From NCBI GenBank assembly GCA_963781265.1, contig CAWAFH010000003.1, forward strand, positions 62,001 through 126,000: a stretch of DNA of 64,000 nucleotides, in the 5' to 3' direction. Under the pieces are notes generated by a model that saw only the letters and a program-made list of their open reading frames with translations, was not told where the DNA came from and searched no databases. Source of the DNA: WHSW01 sp963781265 (GTDB taxonomy: Bacteria > Actinomycetota > Thermoleophilia > Solirubrobacterales > 70-9). Position numbers and translations under genes: made by a program. Positions 40,949 through 50,268 of the stretch are shown in pieces; position 1 is the stretch's first letter, and every line of letters starts with the position of its first letter.

Positions 40949-41996
40949 ATGAGGACTGGGCTCGCGGACGAGATCACCGAGCGTTTGGGGGCCGACAGGG
41001 TGCTCGAGCCACCAGGGTCGCTGCCGCAGACCGCGGCCGCGCTGGACGCGTCGGCACCCGTCCGAGCGCACGAGCTCGAGCTCGCGGTCGAGCGTCTCTG
41101 CCTCGATTCGACCTCGCATCGCAACCTGCGCGAGCGCAGCGGCGGCGACCCCGAGGCGATGGCAGCGCGGATCCTCGCGATCGTCGCCGAGCGGGGCAAG
41201 ATGCACAACCCGGAGACCGACTCCGGCGGCATCCTCGTCGGCTCGGTCGCCGACGCCGGCTCGGCCTACCCCGACCCGCCGCCGGCGGGGCTGCGGGTCG
41301 CGACCCTGGGCTCGCTGACCCTGACCGCGCTGCGCCTCGACGCGGTCACCGCGCCTCGACCCGGGCTCGCCGCAGGTGGAGGTCGAGGGCGCCGCCTACG
41401 TGTTCGAGCGCGCGGGCTGGGCCCCGGTGCCCGACGACCTGCCGCTCGAACGCGCGATCGAGATCTTCGACGTCTGCGCCGCCGCCAACCAGGTCCGCGA
41501 CCTCGCCGAGCCGGGGGCGACCGTCTGCGTGCTCGGCGCCGGGCACGGCGGCAAGCTCGCGCTCGCGGCCGCCGCCGAGCGGGCCGAGACGCTGATCGTC
41601 GCCGACGTCGACGCCGACGCGGTCGAGCTCGCGGTCGACAGCGGCCTGTGCGACCTCGGGTTCACCGCCGACCTGCGCGACCCGCTCGCGGCGCTCGAGG
41701 CCGCGCGCGCCGCCGGGGCGCCGCCCGCCGACCTGACCGTGGTCGTCGTCAACGCGACCGGCTGCGAGCCGGCGGCGATGCTGCTGACCGCCGACCACGG
41801 GACGGTGCTGCTGTTCTCGATGGCGACCAGCTTCTCGGCGGCGGCCCTCGCCGCCGACGGGATCGGCAGCGCTGCCCGGATGGTGATCGGCAGCGGGTTC
41901 GCGCCTGACCGCGGCGCCTACGCGCTCGAGTTGGTGCGCGGCTCGGCGCCGCTGCGCCGCGCCCTCGGGCTCGAGCCGGGGGGAGCGGAGCGATGA
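40949..41996 (+). pseudogene. kdd: L-erythro-3,5-diaminohexanoate dehydrogenase (Kdd), frameshifted
   Basis: The 348-residue product is read in two frames joined at about 41350-41356. The first part (RVLEPPGSLPQTAAALD, LDSTSHRNLRE, IVAERGKMHNPETDSGGILVG) and the second (ALDPGSPQVEVEGAAYVFERAGW, then the Rossmann motif VCVLGAGHGGKLALAAA) match Kdd of lysine fermentation, which oxidises 3,5-diaminohexanoate to 5-amino-3-oxohexanoate with NAD. One inserted C before CTCGACCC explains the break. The end overlaps kce by ATGA, so the pair is functionally linked. The rest of the frame is well conserved, favouring a sequence error. Confidence 0.82.
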
Positions 41997-42817
41997 GCTG
42001 GAATTCCGACCCAGTGGTCCTCACGTGCGCGATCACCGGCGCCGACGTCTTCCGCGACAACAACCCGAACATCCCGTACACGACGAAGGAGATCGCCGAC
42101 TCGACGATCGGGGCGGCGACGGCCGGGGCGACCGTCGCCCATCTGCACGTGCGCGAGGACGACGGCACCCCCAGCGGTCGCCCGGAGTTGTTCGTCGACG
42201 CGATCGACCGGATTCGCGCCGGCTGCGACGTCCTGACCATGGTCTCGACCGGGGGCGCGAACGACATGACGATCGAGGAGCGGACCACCGGCCTCGAGGC
42301 GAAGCCCGACATCTCCGGGGTCGAGTCGGGCTCGATGAACTTCGGCGACGAGACGTTCATCACCCCACCGCCCGCCGGCCGTGGCATCGTCGAGCGGGCG
42401 ACCTCGATGGGGATCGCGCTCGAGGTCGAGTGCTTCGACGTCGGCCACGTGGTCAGCGCGGTGCGGTGGCTCGAGCAGGGCATCCTCGACCCGCCGATGC
42501 GGATCAACCTCGTCTTCGGGGTCCCCGGCGGTATCGACGCCTCGCCCGAGGCCCTCGACGCGATGCTGCGGCCGCTTCCTCCCGAGACCTTCTGGACCGT
42601 CACCTGCATCGGTCGCCATCACCAGCGGATGCTCGGGCTGGCGCTGCTCAAGGGCGCTCCGGGGATCCGCACCGGTCTCGAGGACGTCGCCTACATCGCC
42701 AAGGGTCAGCTGGCCGAGTCCAACGCGGCCCTGGTGGAGATGGCCGTCTCGCTCGCCGGAACGCTGGGGCGCGAGGTCGCGACCCAGGACCAGACCAGGG
42801 AGCTGCTGAGCCTGTGA
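41993..42817 (+). CDS. kce: 3-keto-5-aminohexanoate cleavage enzyme (Kce, BKACE family)
   Basis: A 274-residue TIM-barrel zinc enzyme (DUF849/BKACE). Zinc and substrate motifs include CAITGADVFRDNNPNIPYT, VAHLHVREDDGTPS, GVESGSMNFGDETF and VFGVPGGIDA. Kce condenses the beta-keto acid with acetyl-CoA to give 3-aminobutanoyl-CoA and acetoacetate. Other BKACE members use different beta-keto acids, but adjacency to Kdd fixes the likely substrate as 5-amino-3-oxohexanoate. Confidence 0.88.
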   Translation: MSWNSDPVVLTCAITGADVFRDNNPNIPYTTKEIADSTIGAATAGATVAHLHVREDDGTPSGRPELFVDAIDRIRAGCDVLTMVSTGGANDMTIEERTTGLEAKPDISGVESGSMNFGDETFITPPPAGRGIVERATSMGIALEVECFDVGHVVSAVRWLEQGILDPPMRINLVFGVPGGIDASPEALDAMLRPLPPETFWTVTCIGRHHQRMLGLALLKGAPGIRTGLEDVAYIAKGQLAESNAALVEMAVSLAGTLGREVATQDQTRELLSL

Positions 42818-43013
42818 GGCGGAGCGAAGCGAAGCCGAGCCGCGCCGCCGTTGAGGCGCATTGTGTGAGGCGGAGCGAAGCGAAGCCGAGCCGCGCCGCC
42901 GTTGAGGCGCATTTTCTGAGGCGGAGCGAAGCGAAGCCGAGCCGCGCCGCCGTTGAGGCGCATTTTCTGAGGCGGAGCGAAGCGAAGCCGAGCCGCGCCG
43001 CCGTTGAGGCGCG
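42816..43013 (+). repeat. 51-bp tandem repeat, about 3.9 copies
   Basis: Units begin at 42816, 42867, 42918 and 42969, each opening GAGGCGGAGCGAAGCGAAGC and ending with GTTGAGGCGCATTTTCT or a close variant; the last copy is cut short at GTTGAGGCGC. Units 2 and 3 are almost identical. The period of 51 keeps frame and, read through the kce frame family, would encode repeats of RRSEAKPSRAAVEAH, but kce itself stops at 42817. The array fills the whole kce-tetR gap and ends at the tetR start. Confidence 0.9.
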
Positions 43014-43016
43014 TGA

Positions 43017-43649
43017 TTGACCCCGGCGGCCGTGATCGGGGCGCGGCGCGGCGCGGCGACCCGCGAGGCGATCCACTCCGCGGCGATCGAGCTGTTCGCC
43101 GGGCGCGGCTATCACGCGACCTCGATGCGGGCCCTGGCCTCGGCCGCCGAGGTGCAGCCGGCCGCGATCTACCACTGGTATCCGAGCAAGGAAGCGATCC
43201 TGGTCCAGCTCCAGGACGACTTCATGGACCAGCTCACCGAACAGGTCGAGGCGGCGATCGACCGCCACGACCGCCCCGCGCTGAAGCTGGCGGCGGCGGT
43301 CCGCGAGCACGTCGTCTTCCATGGGCTCAACCGGCTCGAGGCGTTCGTGACCGACTCCGAGATCCGAGCCCTGAGCGGCGACGCTCGGGCGGCGCTGATC
43401 GCTCGCCGCGACGCCTACGAGGGGCTGTTCGCCGGCCTGATCGAGGCAGGGATCGGCGACGGGTCGCTGCGCTGCAGCCATCCCCAGGTTGCGACCTACG
43501 CGATCCTGCTCCAGTGCACCGGAGTGGCGCTTTGGTTCGACCCGGCCGGCCCGCTGCCGCTCGACGAGGTCGCCGGCCTGCACGTCGAGCTGGTGCTCGG
43601 GGCGCTCAGCGCCTCGCCGGAGCTGATCGCCGAGGGCGTGGCGGCGTGA
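43017..43649 (+). CDS. TetR-family regulator
   Basis: A 210-residue regulator. The N-terminal helix-turn-helix is ATREAIHSAAIELFAGRGYHATSM...AIYHWYPSKEAIL; the C-terminal ligand domain resembles KstR2/FadR-like members that bind acyl-CoA (HGLNRLEAFVTDSEIRAL). TTG 43017 begins at the edge of the tandem repeat; GTG 43032 is an alternative start. It may control kdd-kce or the downstream peptide operon, whose first gene it overlaps by 4 bp. Confidence 0.85.
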   Translation: MTPAAVIGARRGAATREAIHSAAIELFAGRGYHATSMRALASAAEVQPAAIYHWYPSKEAILVQLQDDFMDQLTEQVEAAIDRHDRPALKLAAAVREHVVFHGLNRLEAFVTDSEIRALSGDARAALIARRDAYEGLFAGLIEAGIGDGSLRCSHPQVATYAILLQCTGVALWFDPAGPLPLDEVAGLHVELVLGALSASPELIAEGVAA

Positions 43650-44603
43650 CCGAGCGGATCAAGCCACCGGCGCTGCCCGAGCGGGCGCGGATCGCTGTCG
43701 TCGCGCCGGCGAGCCCGCCGCAGAGTCCGCTCCGAGATCGAGCAGGCGACCGCGTACTTCGAGGCGCTCGGCCACGAGGTCGTCTTCGGCCCCAACCACC
43801 GCAAGGTGCACGGCTACCTCGCCGGCACCGACGCTGAGCGCGCCGCGGACCTGCAGTGGGCGCTCTCCGAGCCCGGGATCGACATGGTCCACCCGGTGTG
43901 CGGCGGCTACGGCTGCGCCCGCCTGCACGACCTGATCGACTGGCAGGCGCTCGGCGAGCCGCGAATCGTCTGCGGCTTCTCCGACATCACGGCGCTGCAT
44001 CTGGCGCTCGCCGCCCACGTCGGATGGGTCACCTTCTACGGCCCCAACTTCTCCCGCTTCACCCGCCGGCGCAAGGAGCTCACCGAGGAGACCAAGAAGT
44101 GGTTTCACCGCGCCTTCCAACCCGAGCCGCTGGGGCGGGTGTTCGAGGATCCGGAGGACCCCTACGTGCTCACGGTTGGTAAGGGCAAGGCGGAGGCGCC
44201 GCTGGCCGGCGGCTGCCTGACCCTGCTCAGCGCCAGCATCGGCACCCCGTTCGAGCTCGAGACCGACGGCTGCGTGCTGATGGTCGAGGACCTGAACACC
44301 GACGAGTACCTGGTCGACACGCTGCTCAACCACCTGATCCGGGCGGGCAAGCTCGACAACGTCGCCGGCTTCGTCTTCGGCACCAACGTGAACCTGTTCG
44401 GGCGCACGCCTCCGGAGGGCTCGGAGTCGACCCTGTCGATCGAGGAGATCCTCGACGAGCTGATCGGCCCGCTCGGGATCCCGGCGGTCGCCAACGTCCC
44501 GGTCGGCCACGGCAAGCACATGGCGACGATGCCGCTGGGAGCGACCGTTCGCATCGACGGTGAGGCGAAGACACTCGAAGTGATGGAGGCGGCGGTGGCA
44601 TGA
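43646..44603 (+). pseudogene. LD-carboxypeptidase (S66 family), frameshifted near the N-terminus
   Basis: The 318-residue product starts at GTG 43646 (ERARIAVVAPASPPQSP) and, after a +1 shift at about 43727-43733, continues SEIEQATAYFEALGHEVVFGPN. The catalytic Ser is in CGFSDITALHLAL, the Glu in VEDLNTDEY and the His in VPVGHGKH. S66 enzymes trim the terminal D-amino acid from peptidoglycan tetrapeptides or cleave modified peptides such as microcin C. It heads an operon with a peptide ABC transporter and two peptidases. A single extra base explains the break. Confidence 0.83.
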
Positions 44604-46414
44604 GGCGGACGAGACAGTGGATGATCGCGGCGCTGGCGGCGGCTCTTGCCGCGCTCGTCGTGCTCAGCGTTCCCGCCGGGGCGCAGGACTCGAGCTCCGG
44701 CGGCGGCAGCGCTCTTCGCATCGGCTGGGCCTCGACCCCGGGGACGATGAACCCCTTCGTCGGCCAGGACGAGGAGAACTACAACGTCTGGGCGCTGAAC
44801 TGGGACCTGCTGGTCAACTTCAGCCCCGAGGACCTCTCGCCGGCGCCCGGGATCGCGGAGAGCTGGAAGGTCTCCGACGACCGCAAGACGACGACCTTCA
44901 AGCTCGACCCCGACGCGGTCTGGTCCGACGGTGAGCCGATCACCTCGGCCGACGTCAAGTGGTCGCTCGAGGTGCTCGGCAGCGAGGGCCTGCTGTTCAC
45001 CAACTACACCAGCAACGTGACCTCGATCAAGACGCCCGACGACTACACCGTGGTCGTCGAGACGAGGCGCCCTGACGCGAGGATCATCGGCGGCCTGTTC
45101 ATCTACATCCTCCCCGAGCACATCTGGGGCAAGGTCCCGATCAAGGACCTGAACGGCAACTACCAGCCCGAGCTGCCGCTGGTCGGGAGCGGGCCGTACA
45201 TCGTCACCGACTACGAGCGCGGGCGGATCATCAAGATGGAGCGCAATCCCAACTTCAACGGGCCGGAGCCCGCCTTCGACGAGGTTCAGTTCATCACCTA
45301 CGGCAACCAGGACGCGGTCGAGCGGGCCCTTCAGCTGGGCGAGATCGACATGGTGATGGAGGTCCAGGCAGCGACCTTCGAGGGCCTCGGCGACGAGCCC
45401 AACATCGACACCGCGCGCAGCTCCACGCCCGCCTACACCCAGCTCGCCTTCAACCTCTGCCCGGAGGAGCTCTGCCCTGACGCTGAGTTCAACCCCGCGG
45501 TCCAGGATCTGGACGTGCGCCAGGCGCTCGCCTACGCGATCGACCGGGAGCGGATCAACGAGATCGCCGCCCGGGGGACCTCGTTCGTCGCCGACGGGAT
45601 CCTGCCGACGTTCTACAAGTCGTTCTACGAGACCCCTGAGCAGACCTACCCCTACGACCCCGACCTCGCGAACCAGATCCTCGACGACGCGGGTTGGGTG
45701 CTCAACGACGACGGGGTCCGGACCAAGGACGGCGAGGAGCTTTCGTTCAACCTCTACGTGCGCTCGGAGTCGGCGTACAACACCCAGGCGGCCAAGCTGG
45801 TCGCCGAGCAGGCGGCGGCGATCGGGGTCAAGTTCGACGTCCAGGTCGTCAGCACCGACAAGATGTACGACGTCACGGTGCACTTCGTCGACGGCAAGCC
45901 GGCGCCGACCTTCGACACCTTCATCTGGGGCTGGGGCGGCGATCCGTACGACCCGAGCTTCCTGCTCAGCCTCTTCCTCACCAGCGAGGTCGGCGGCCTC
46001 TCGGATTCCTTCTACTCGAACCCCGAGTACGACCGGCTGTTCAAGGAGCAGTCGGGTGCGTTCGACGTCGAGGAGCGCAAGAAGATCATCCAGGAGATGG
46101 TCGCGATCACCCAGCGCGACCTGCCCTACATCGTGCTCACCTACGACCCGAACCTGCAGGCGTACAGGACCGACACGGTCGAGAACGTCGAACCCGCTTG
46201 CCCGGCCGAGACCGGCGACATCCTCTGCGAGCAGACCGGCTACGAGCCGCTGCTGTCGATCACCCCCGCAGCGGGCGGCGGCTCGAGCGACGGCGGCGGC
46301 CAGTCGCCGGGCCTCGCGGTCGTTGCAGCGCTCGTGTTCGGGATCGGCGGCTGGCTGCTGGGTTCGCGCACGAGCCGTCGCCGCGAGAACGAGCCCCTGG
46401 AGCTGGATGCATGA
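44600..46414 (+). CDS. Peptide ABC transporter substrate-binding protein (family 5)
   Basis: A 604-residue extracellular binding protein. Signal peptide at about 1-29 (MIAALAAALAALVVLSVPAGA). SBP_bac_5 features: GTMNPFVGQDEENY, AESWKVSDDRKTTTFKLDPD with VWSDGEPITSADVKWSL, and VRQALAYAIDRERINEIA. Unusually it ends in a Gly/Ser linker and a C-terminal membrane helix (LAVVAALVFGIGGWLLG) plus basic tail, so it is anchored by its C-terminus instead of being a lipoprotein. ATGA overlaps link it to both neighbours. Confidence 0.9.
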   Translation: MRRTRQWMIAALAAALAALVVLSVPAGAQDSSSGGGSALRIGWASTPGTMNPFVGQDEENYNVWALNWDLLVNFSPEDLSPAPGIAESWKVSDDRKTTTFKLDPDAVWSDGEPITSADVKWSLEVLGSEGLLFTNYTSNVTSIKTPDDYTVVVETRRPDARIIGGLFIYILPEHIWGKVPIKDLNGNYQPELPLVGSGPYIVTDYERGRIIKMERNPNFNGPEPAFDEVQFITYGNQDAVERALQLGEIDMVMEVQAATFEGLGDEPNIDTARSSTPAYTQLAFNLCPEELCPDAEFNPAVQDLDVRQALAYAIDRERINEIAARGTSFVADGILPTFYKSFYETPEQTYPYDPDLANQILDDAGWVLNDDGVRTKDGEELSFNLYVRSESAYNTQAAKLVAEQAAAIGVKFDVQVVSTDKMYDVTVHFVDGKPAPTFDTFIWGWGGDPYDPSFLLSLFLTSEVGGLSDSFYSNPEYDRLFKEQSGAFDVEERKKIIQEMVAITQRDLPYIVLTYDPNLQAYRTDTVENVEPACPAETGDILCEQTGYEPLLSITPAAGGGSSDGGGQSPGLAVVAALVFGIGGWLLGSRTSRRRENEPLELDA

Positions 46415-47380
46415 GCGGCCGCTGGCTCGCCGGCAAGGTGGCGGCCGCGCTGCTGACGCTCGCCTTCGTGATCGTCTTCAACTTCTTCCTCTTCCGGGTG
46501 ATGGGCGACCCGACGACCCAGCTCGCCCGGCTGCCCCAGGCGTCGCCGGAGGAGATCGAGAAGCTGCGGGCCGACTACGGGCTCGACAAGCCGCTCAGCG
46601 GTCAGTTCGCCGACTACGTCGGCGACACGCTGCAGACTCGACTTCGGGGTCAGCCAGGGCAGCCGCGAGCAGGTCTGGGACGAGATCCTCAAGGCGCTTC
46701 CGTGGACGCTGCTGCTGGTCGGCGTGGGGACGCTGGCGGCGACCCTGATCGGGAGCTGGCTCGGGGTGGCGGCGGCGACGCGGCGAGGGACGAAGACCGA
46801 CGACGGCCTGCTCGGCTTCAGCCTGTTCACCTACGCCGCGCCGGAGTACTGGATCGGGATCATCCTGATCTTGGTATTCGCGGTCTGGATACCGATCTTC
46901 CCGGCCGGGCTTCAGGTGACGCCGGGGGTCGAGTTCCCGAGCTGGTGGGCGGAGGCGACCGACGTCCTCGACCATCTGATCCTGCCGGCGGCGACGATGA
47001 CGCTGATGCTGCTCGGGCAGTACTTCCTGATCATGCGCTCGTCGATGGTCGATGTCCTGACCGAGGACTTCGTCACCGTCAAGCGCGCCACCGGGCTCCC
47101 TTGGAGCCGTGTCGTTCGCAGCCACGCGGTGCCGAACGCGCTCCTGCCCCTGGTCACCCTGGCGGCGATCCAGTTCGGCGCCGTCGCCGGCGGCGCGATC
47201 ACGATCGAGACGATCTTCTCCTGGCCCGGGCTGGGTCTGCTCAACTTCGAGGCGATCGGCGACAAGGACTTCCCCGTCCTGCAGGGCACCTTCTTGGTCT
47301 TCTCGGCCGGGGTGATCCTCGCCAACCTGCTCGCCGATTGCCTGTACTTCTACCTCGACCCGCGGGTGAAATCCGCATGA
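46411..47380 (+). pseudogene. Peptide ABC transporter permease 1 (DppB-like), frameshifted
   Basis: The 322-residue product is read in two frames. The first (VAAALLTLAFVIVFNFFLFR, LRADYGLDKPLSGQFADYVG) shifts at about 46635 to DFGVSQGSREQVWDEILKAL and continues through five further membrane helices with the permease loop VKRATGLPWSRVVRSHAVPN. One extra A in CAG(A)CTCGAC explains it. The arrangement and overlaps show that it pairs with the next permease. Confidence 0.85.
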
Positions 47381-48285
47381 GCCCCGGCGAACAGGCGGGA
47401 GCGGCAGTCGAGGTCCTGGGCCAGGCGGAGTTCGCCGACCGGCAGGGGACCGTTCGCGACCTCCTCCTTGGCACCTGGAAGGGGCGCTTCGGTCTCGCTG
47501 TGCTCGGGCTGTCGACCTTCGTCGCCATCTTCGGCAACCTGCTGGCGCCGTATGACCCCACCGCGTCCAGCCTCGATGTGCTCGAACCGCCGAGCTTCGA
47601 TCACATCATGGGAACGACCGAGACCGGGGCCGACGTCTTCTCACAGATCCTCGTCGGCGCCAGGGTCTCGATGGTGGTCGGCTTTGCCGCGGCGCTGATC
47701 TCGGCTGTTCTCGGCTCCGCAGTCGGGCTCGCCAGCGGCTACTTCGGCGGCTGGACCGACCGCATCCTCGATGCGCTCGAGAACTGGTTCCTGGTGATCC
47801 CGACCCTGCCGCTGATGATCGTCCTCGCCGGCCTGCTGAGCCCGTCGCTGCTCGTTTTGATCGCCGTCATCGGCCTGACCTCCTGGGCGGGCACCGGCCG
47901 GATCGTGCGCGCGCAGGTGCTGACCCTGCGCGAGCGCGCCTTCGTCGAGCGCGCGCGGGCGCTCGGGGCCACGGACCGCTACATCATCAAGACGCACATC
48001 CTTCCCAACGTGACGCCGCTGATCTTCGCCAACACGGTGCTGATCGTCGCGGTCGCGATCCTTTCCGAGGCCGCGCTCTCGTTCCTCGGTCTCGGGGATC
48101 CGACGCGAGTCTCCTGGGGGACGATGCTCGAGAACGCGTTCCAATCGGGGGCACCGAGCGCCGGCGCCTGGTGGTACGTGGTCCCGCCCGGGCTTTGCAT
48201 CACCACCCTGGTCCTGGCCGTGGCGATGCTCGGCTACCTGTTCGAGGAGTTCGTCAACCCGCGGCTGCGCGAGGCGAGCAATTGA
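47377..48285 (+). CDS. Peptide ABC transporter permease 2 (DppC-like)
   Basis: A 302-residue permease with an N-terminal cytosolic segment, first helix FGLAVLGLSTFVAIFGNLLA, the family motif HIMGTTETGADVFSQILVGA and the EAA-type loop RERAFVERARALGATDRYIIKTH that docks the ATPases. Six membrane helices are expected. It is intact and overlaps both neighbours by 4 bases. Confidence 0.92.
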   Translation: MSPGEQAGAAVEVLGQAEFADRQGTVRDLLLGTWKGRFGLAVLGLSTFVAIFGNLLAPYDPTASSLDVLEPPSFDHIMGTTETGADVFSQILVGARVSMVVGFAAALISAVLGSAVGLASGYFGGWTDRILDALENWFLVIPTLPLMIVLAGLLSPSLLVLIAVIGLTSWAGTGRIVRAQVLTLRERAFVERARALGATDRYIIKTHILPNVTPLIFANTVLIVAVAILSEAALSFLGLGDPTRVSWGTMLENAFQSGAPSAGAWWYVVPPGLCITTLVLAVAMLGYLFEEFVNPRLREASN

Positions 48286-49292
48286 GCGCGCTGCTGGAGG
48301 TGAGCGACCTGCGGGTCGAGGCGCGCGGCCATCCGATCGTCGACGGGGTCGACCTGACGATCGACGCCGGCGAAGCGCTCGGGCTGGCGGGCGAGTCGGG
48401 CTGCGGCAAGACGACCACGGCGCTAGCCCTGATGAAGCTGCTGCCACCGGGCCTCGAGCAATCGGGAGCAATCACCCTGCGGCCGCCCGGCGTTGCGGAG
48501 CCGATCAACATCGGCCGGCGGACCGAGCGCGGCATGGGCCTGGTCCGCTGGTGCCACGTCTCGCTGGTCTTTCAGGGGGCGATGAACTCACTCGACCCGG
48601 TGCAGCGGGTCGACGACCAGATCGCCGAAGCGATCCGCCTGCACGAGCGGGTGCCTTCGAAGGCCGCGCTGAAGGAGCGGATCGCCGAGCTGCTGACCAC
48701 GGTCGGGATCACCCCCGGGCTCGGGCGCCGCTACGCGCACGAGCTCTCCGGCGGGTCAGCGCCAGCGGATGATGATCGCCCTGGCGCTTGCCTGCCGGCC
48801 CTCGCTGGTGATCGCCGACGAGCCGACGACGGCGCTCGACGTGGTCATGCAGGCGCAGGTCCTGCAGCTGCTCGAGCGCCTGCGTGAGCAGCTCGGGCTG
48901 GCCCTGATCCTGATCTCGCACGATCTCGGCGCGCTGGCGGAGACCTGCGATCGGATCGCGGTCATGTACGCAGGCCGGGTGGTCGAGACGGGGCCGGTGG
49001 AGCGCGGTCTTCGAGCACGCCCCAGCATCCGTACACGAAGCGGCTGCTGGCGACACTGCCGGTGATCGGCGGCGAGCGCGGCCTGGCGACGCCGATTCCC
49101 GGCGGGCCCCCCGACCCGGGCGCGATGCCCGAGGGTTGTCGCTTCCGCCCTCGCTGCCCCTACGCGGGCGACCGTTGCGACGCCGATCCGCCGCTGCGTG
49201 AGGTGCAGCCGGGCCAGCAGGCAGCCTGCCACTACGCGCCCTGGAGCGAGTGGCCCGAGGTCGAGCCGGCGAGCGTGGGGGCCGCCGGATGA
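48282..49292 (+). pseudogene. Peptide ABC transporter ATPase 1 (DppD-like), three apparent single-base insertions
   Basis: TTG 48282 overlaps the permease stop. Walker A is AGESGCGKTTTALALM and the Q-loop is SLVFQGAMNSLDP. The signature LSGG then breaks: an extra T at about 48757 separates it from QRQRMMIALALACRP; Walker B VIADEPTTALD and LILISHDLG follow. Two extra Gs at about 49007 and 49022 interrupt ERVFEH and PQHPYTKRLL. The C-terminal oligopeptide-ATPase motif (EGCRFRPRCPYAGDRC) is intact. Correcting three insertions gives 335 residues. Three breaks in one otherwise perfect gene look like read errors. Confidence 0.8.
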
Positions 49293-50268
49293 GCCGACGT
49301 TGCTCGAGGCGCGCGGGATCGAGGTCGAGTTCGGCTCCCGGGGCAATGTCGCCCGGGCGCTCGACGGCGTCTCGCTCGAGTGGCGCAGCGGCGAGATCCT
49401 CGGCGTCGTCGGCGAGTCGGGTTGCGGCAAGTCGACCCTGGCGCGGACGCTGCTCGGCCTGCAGCCCGCGGTCGGCGGCTCGGTCTCGCTCAACGGCGGC
49501 GGGGTCGAGGGACGCGAGGCGAAGGCGGAGCTGCGCCGGCGGGTCCAGATGATCTTCCAGGACCCCTACCAGACGCTGAACCCGCGCCAGCGGGTGGAGG
49601 CGATCGTCAGCGAGCCGCTCGTCGTGCAGAAGGTCGACAAGGGCGAGCGCGAGCAGCGGGTCCGCGGCGCGTTGCTCGACGTCGGCCTCGACCCGGAGCG
49701 CTTCCTGGAGCGTTACCCGCACCAGCTCTCGGGCGGCCAGCGCCAGCGGGTGGCGATCGCCGCCGCCCTGGTGCTCGATCCCGACGGGCTGATCTGCGAC
49801 GAGCCGGTCTCGATGCTCGACGCCTCGGTCCGGGTGCAGATCCTCGCCGTGCTGGTCGCGCTGCAAAAGCGCCGCGAGCTGGCGCTCCTCTTCATCACCC
49901 ACGACCTCAGCCTCGCCTGGTCGCTGTGCGACCGGCTCGCGGTGATGTACCTCGGCCGCGTGGTCGAGCAGGGCCGCGCCGTCGACGTGATCGAGCGCCC
50001 CCAGCACCCGTACACGCAGGCCCTGGTCGACGCGGTCCCTGTCCCGGCGGCCGGCGGCGGCGGGCGCCGCGAGCTGCTCGGCGGCGAGCTTCCGGACGCG
50101 ACCGATCTCCCGTCGGGCTGCCGGTTTCACCCCCGGTGCCCGCGCCGCTTCGAGCCCTGCGCGGCGGTCGATCCGCCGCTGCTGGCCGCCGGGGCGCCGG
50201 ACCAGCTCGCCGCCTGCCTGCTCCACGACCCCGAGCAGGCGGCCAAAGCTGCGTCCGCGGATGCCTGA
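49289..50268 (+). CDS. Peptide ABC transporter ATPase 2 (DppF-like), start region uncertain
   Basis: An ATPase of about 325 residues. Walker A is VVGESGCGKSTLARTLLG, the signature LSGGQRQRVAIAAAL and Walker B LICDEPVSMLD; the C-terminal PSGCRFHPRCPRRFEPC binds no known ligand but is typical of oligopeptide ATPases. The ATG at 49289, overlapping the previous stop, is out of frame with TLLEARGIEVEFGSRG; either one base is missing near 49294, or translation starts at TTG 49300. The rest is uninterrupted. Confidence 0.85.

Noticed and set aside
42025..43020. Frame through kce and the tandem repeat encoding RRSEAKPSRAAVEA repeats
   Set aside because: The frame is out of phase with kce over its length and Arg-rich; the repeat peptide arises only because the 51-bp unit keeps any frame.
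43900..43930. Cys in GGYGCARL of the LD-carboxypeptidase as a lost catalytic serine
   Set aside because: In S66 peptidases the nucleophile is the Ser of the G(F/Y)SD motif, which is intact (CGFSDIT), so the Cys is not an active-site loss.
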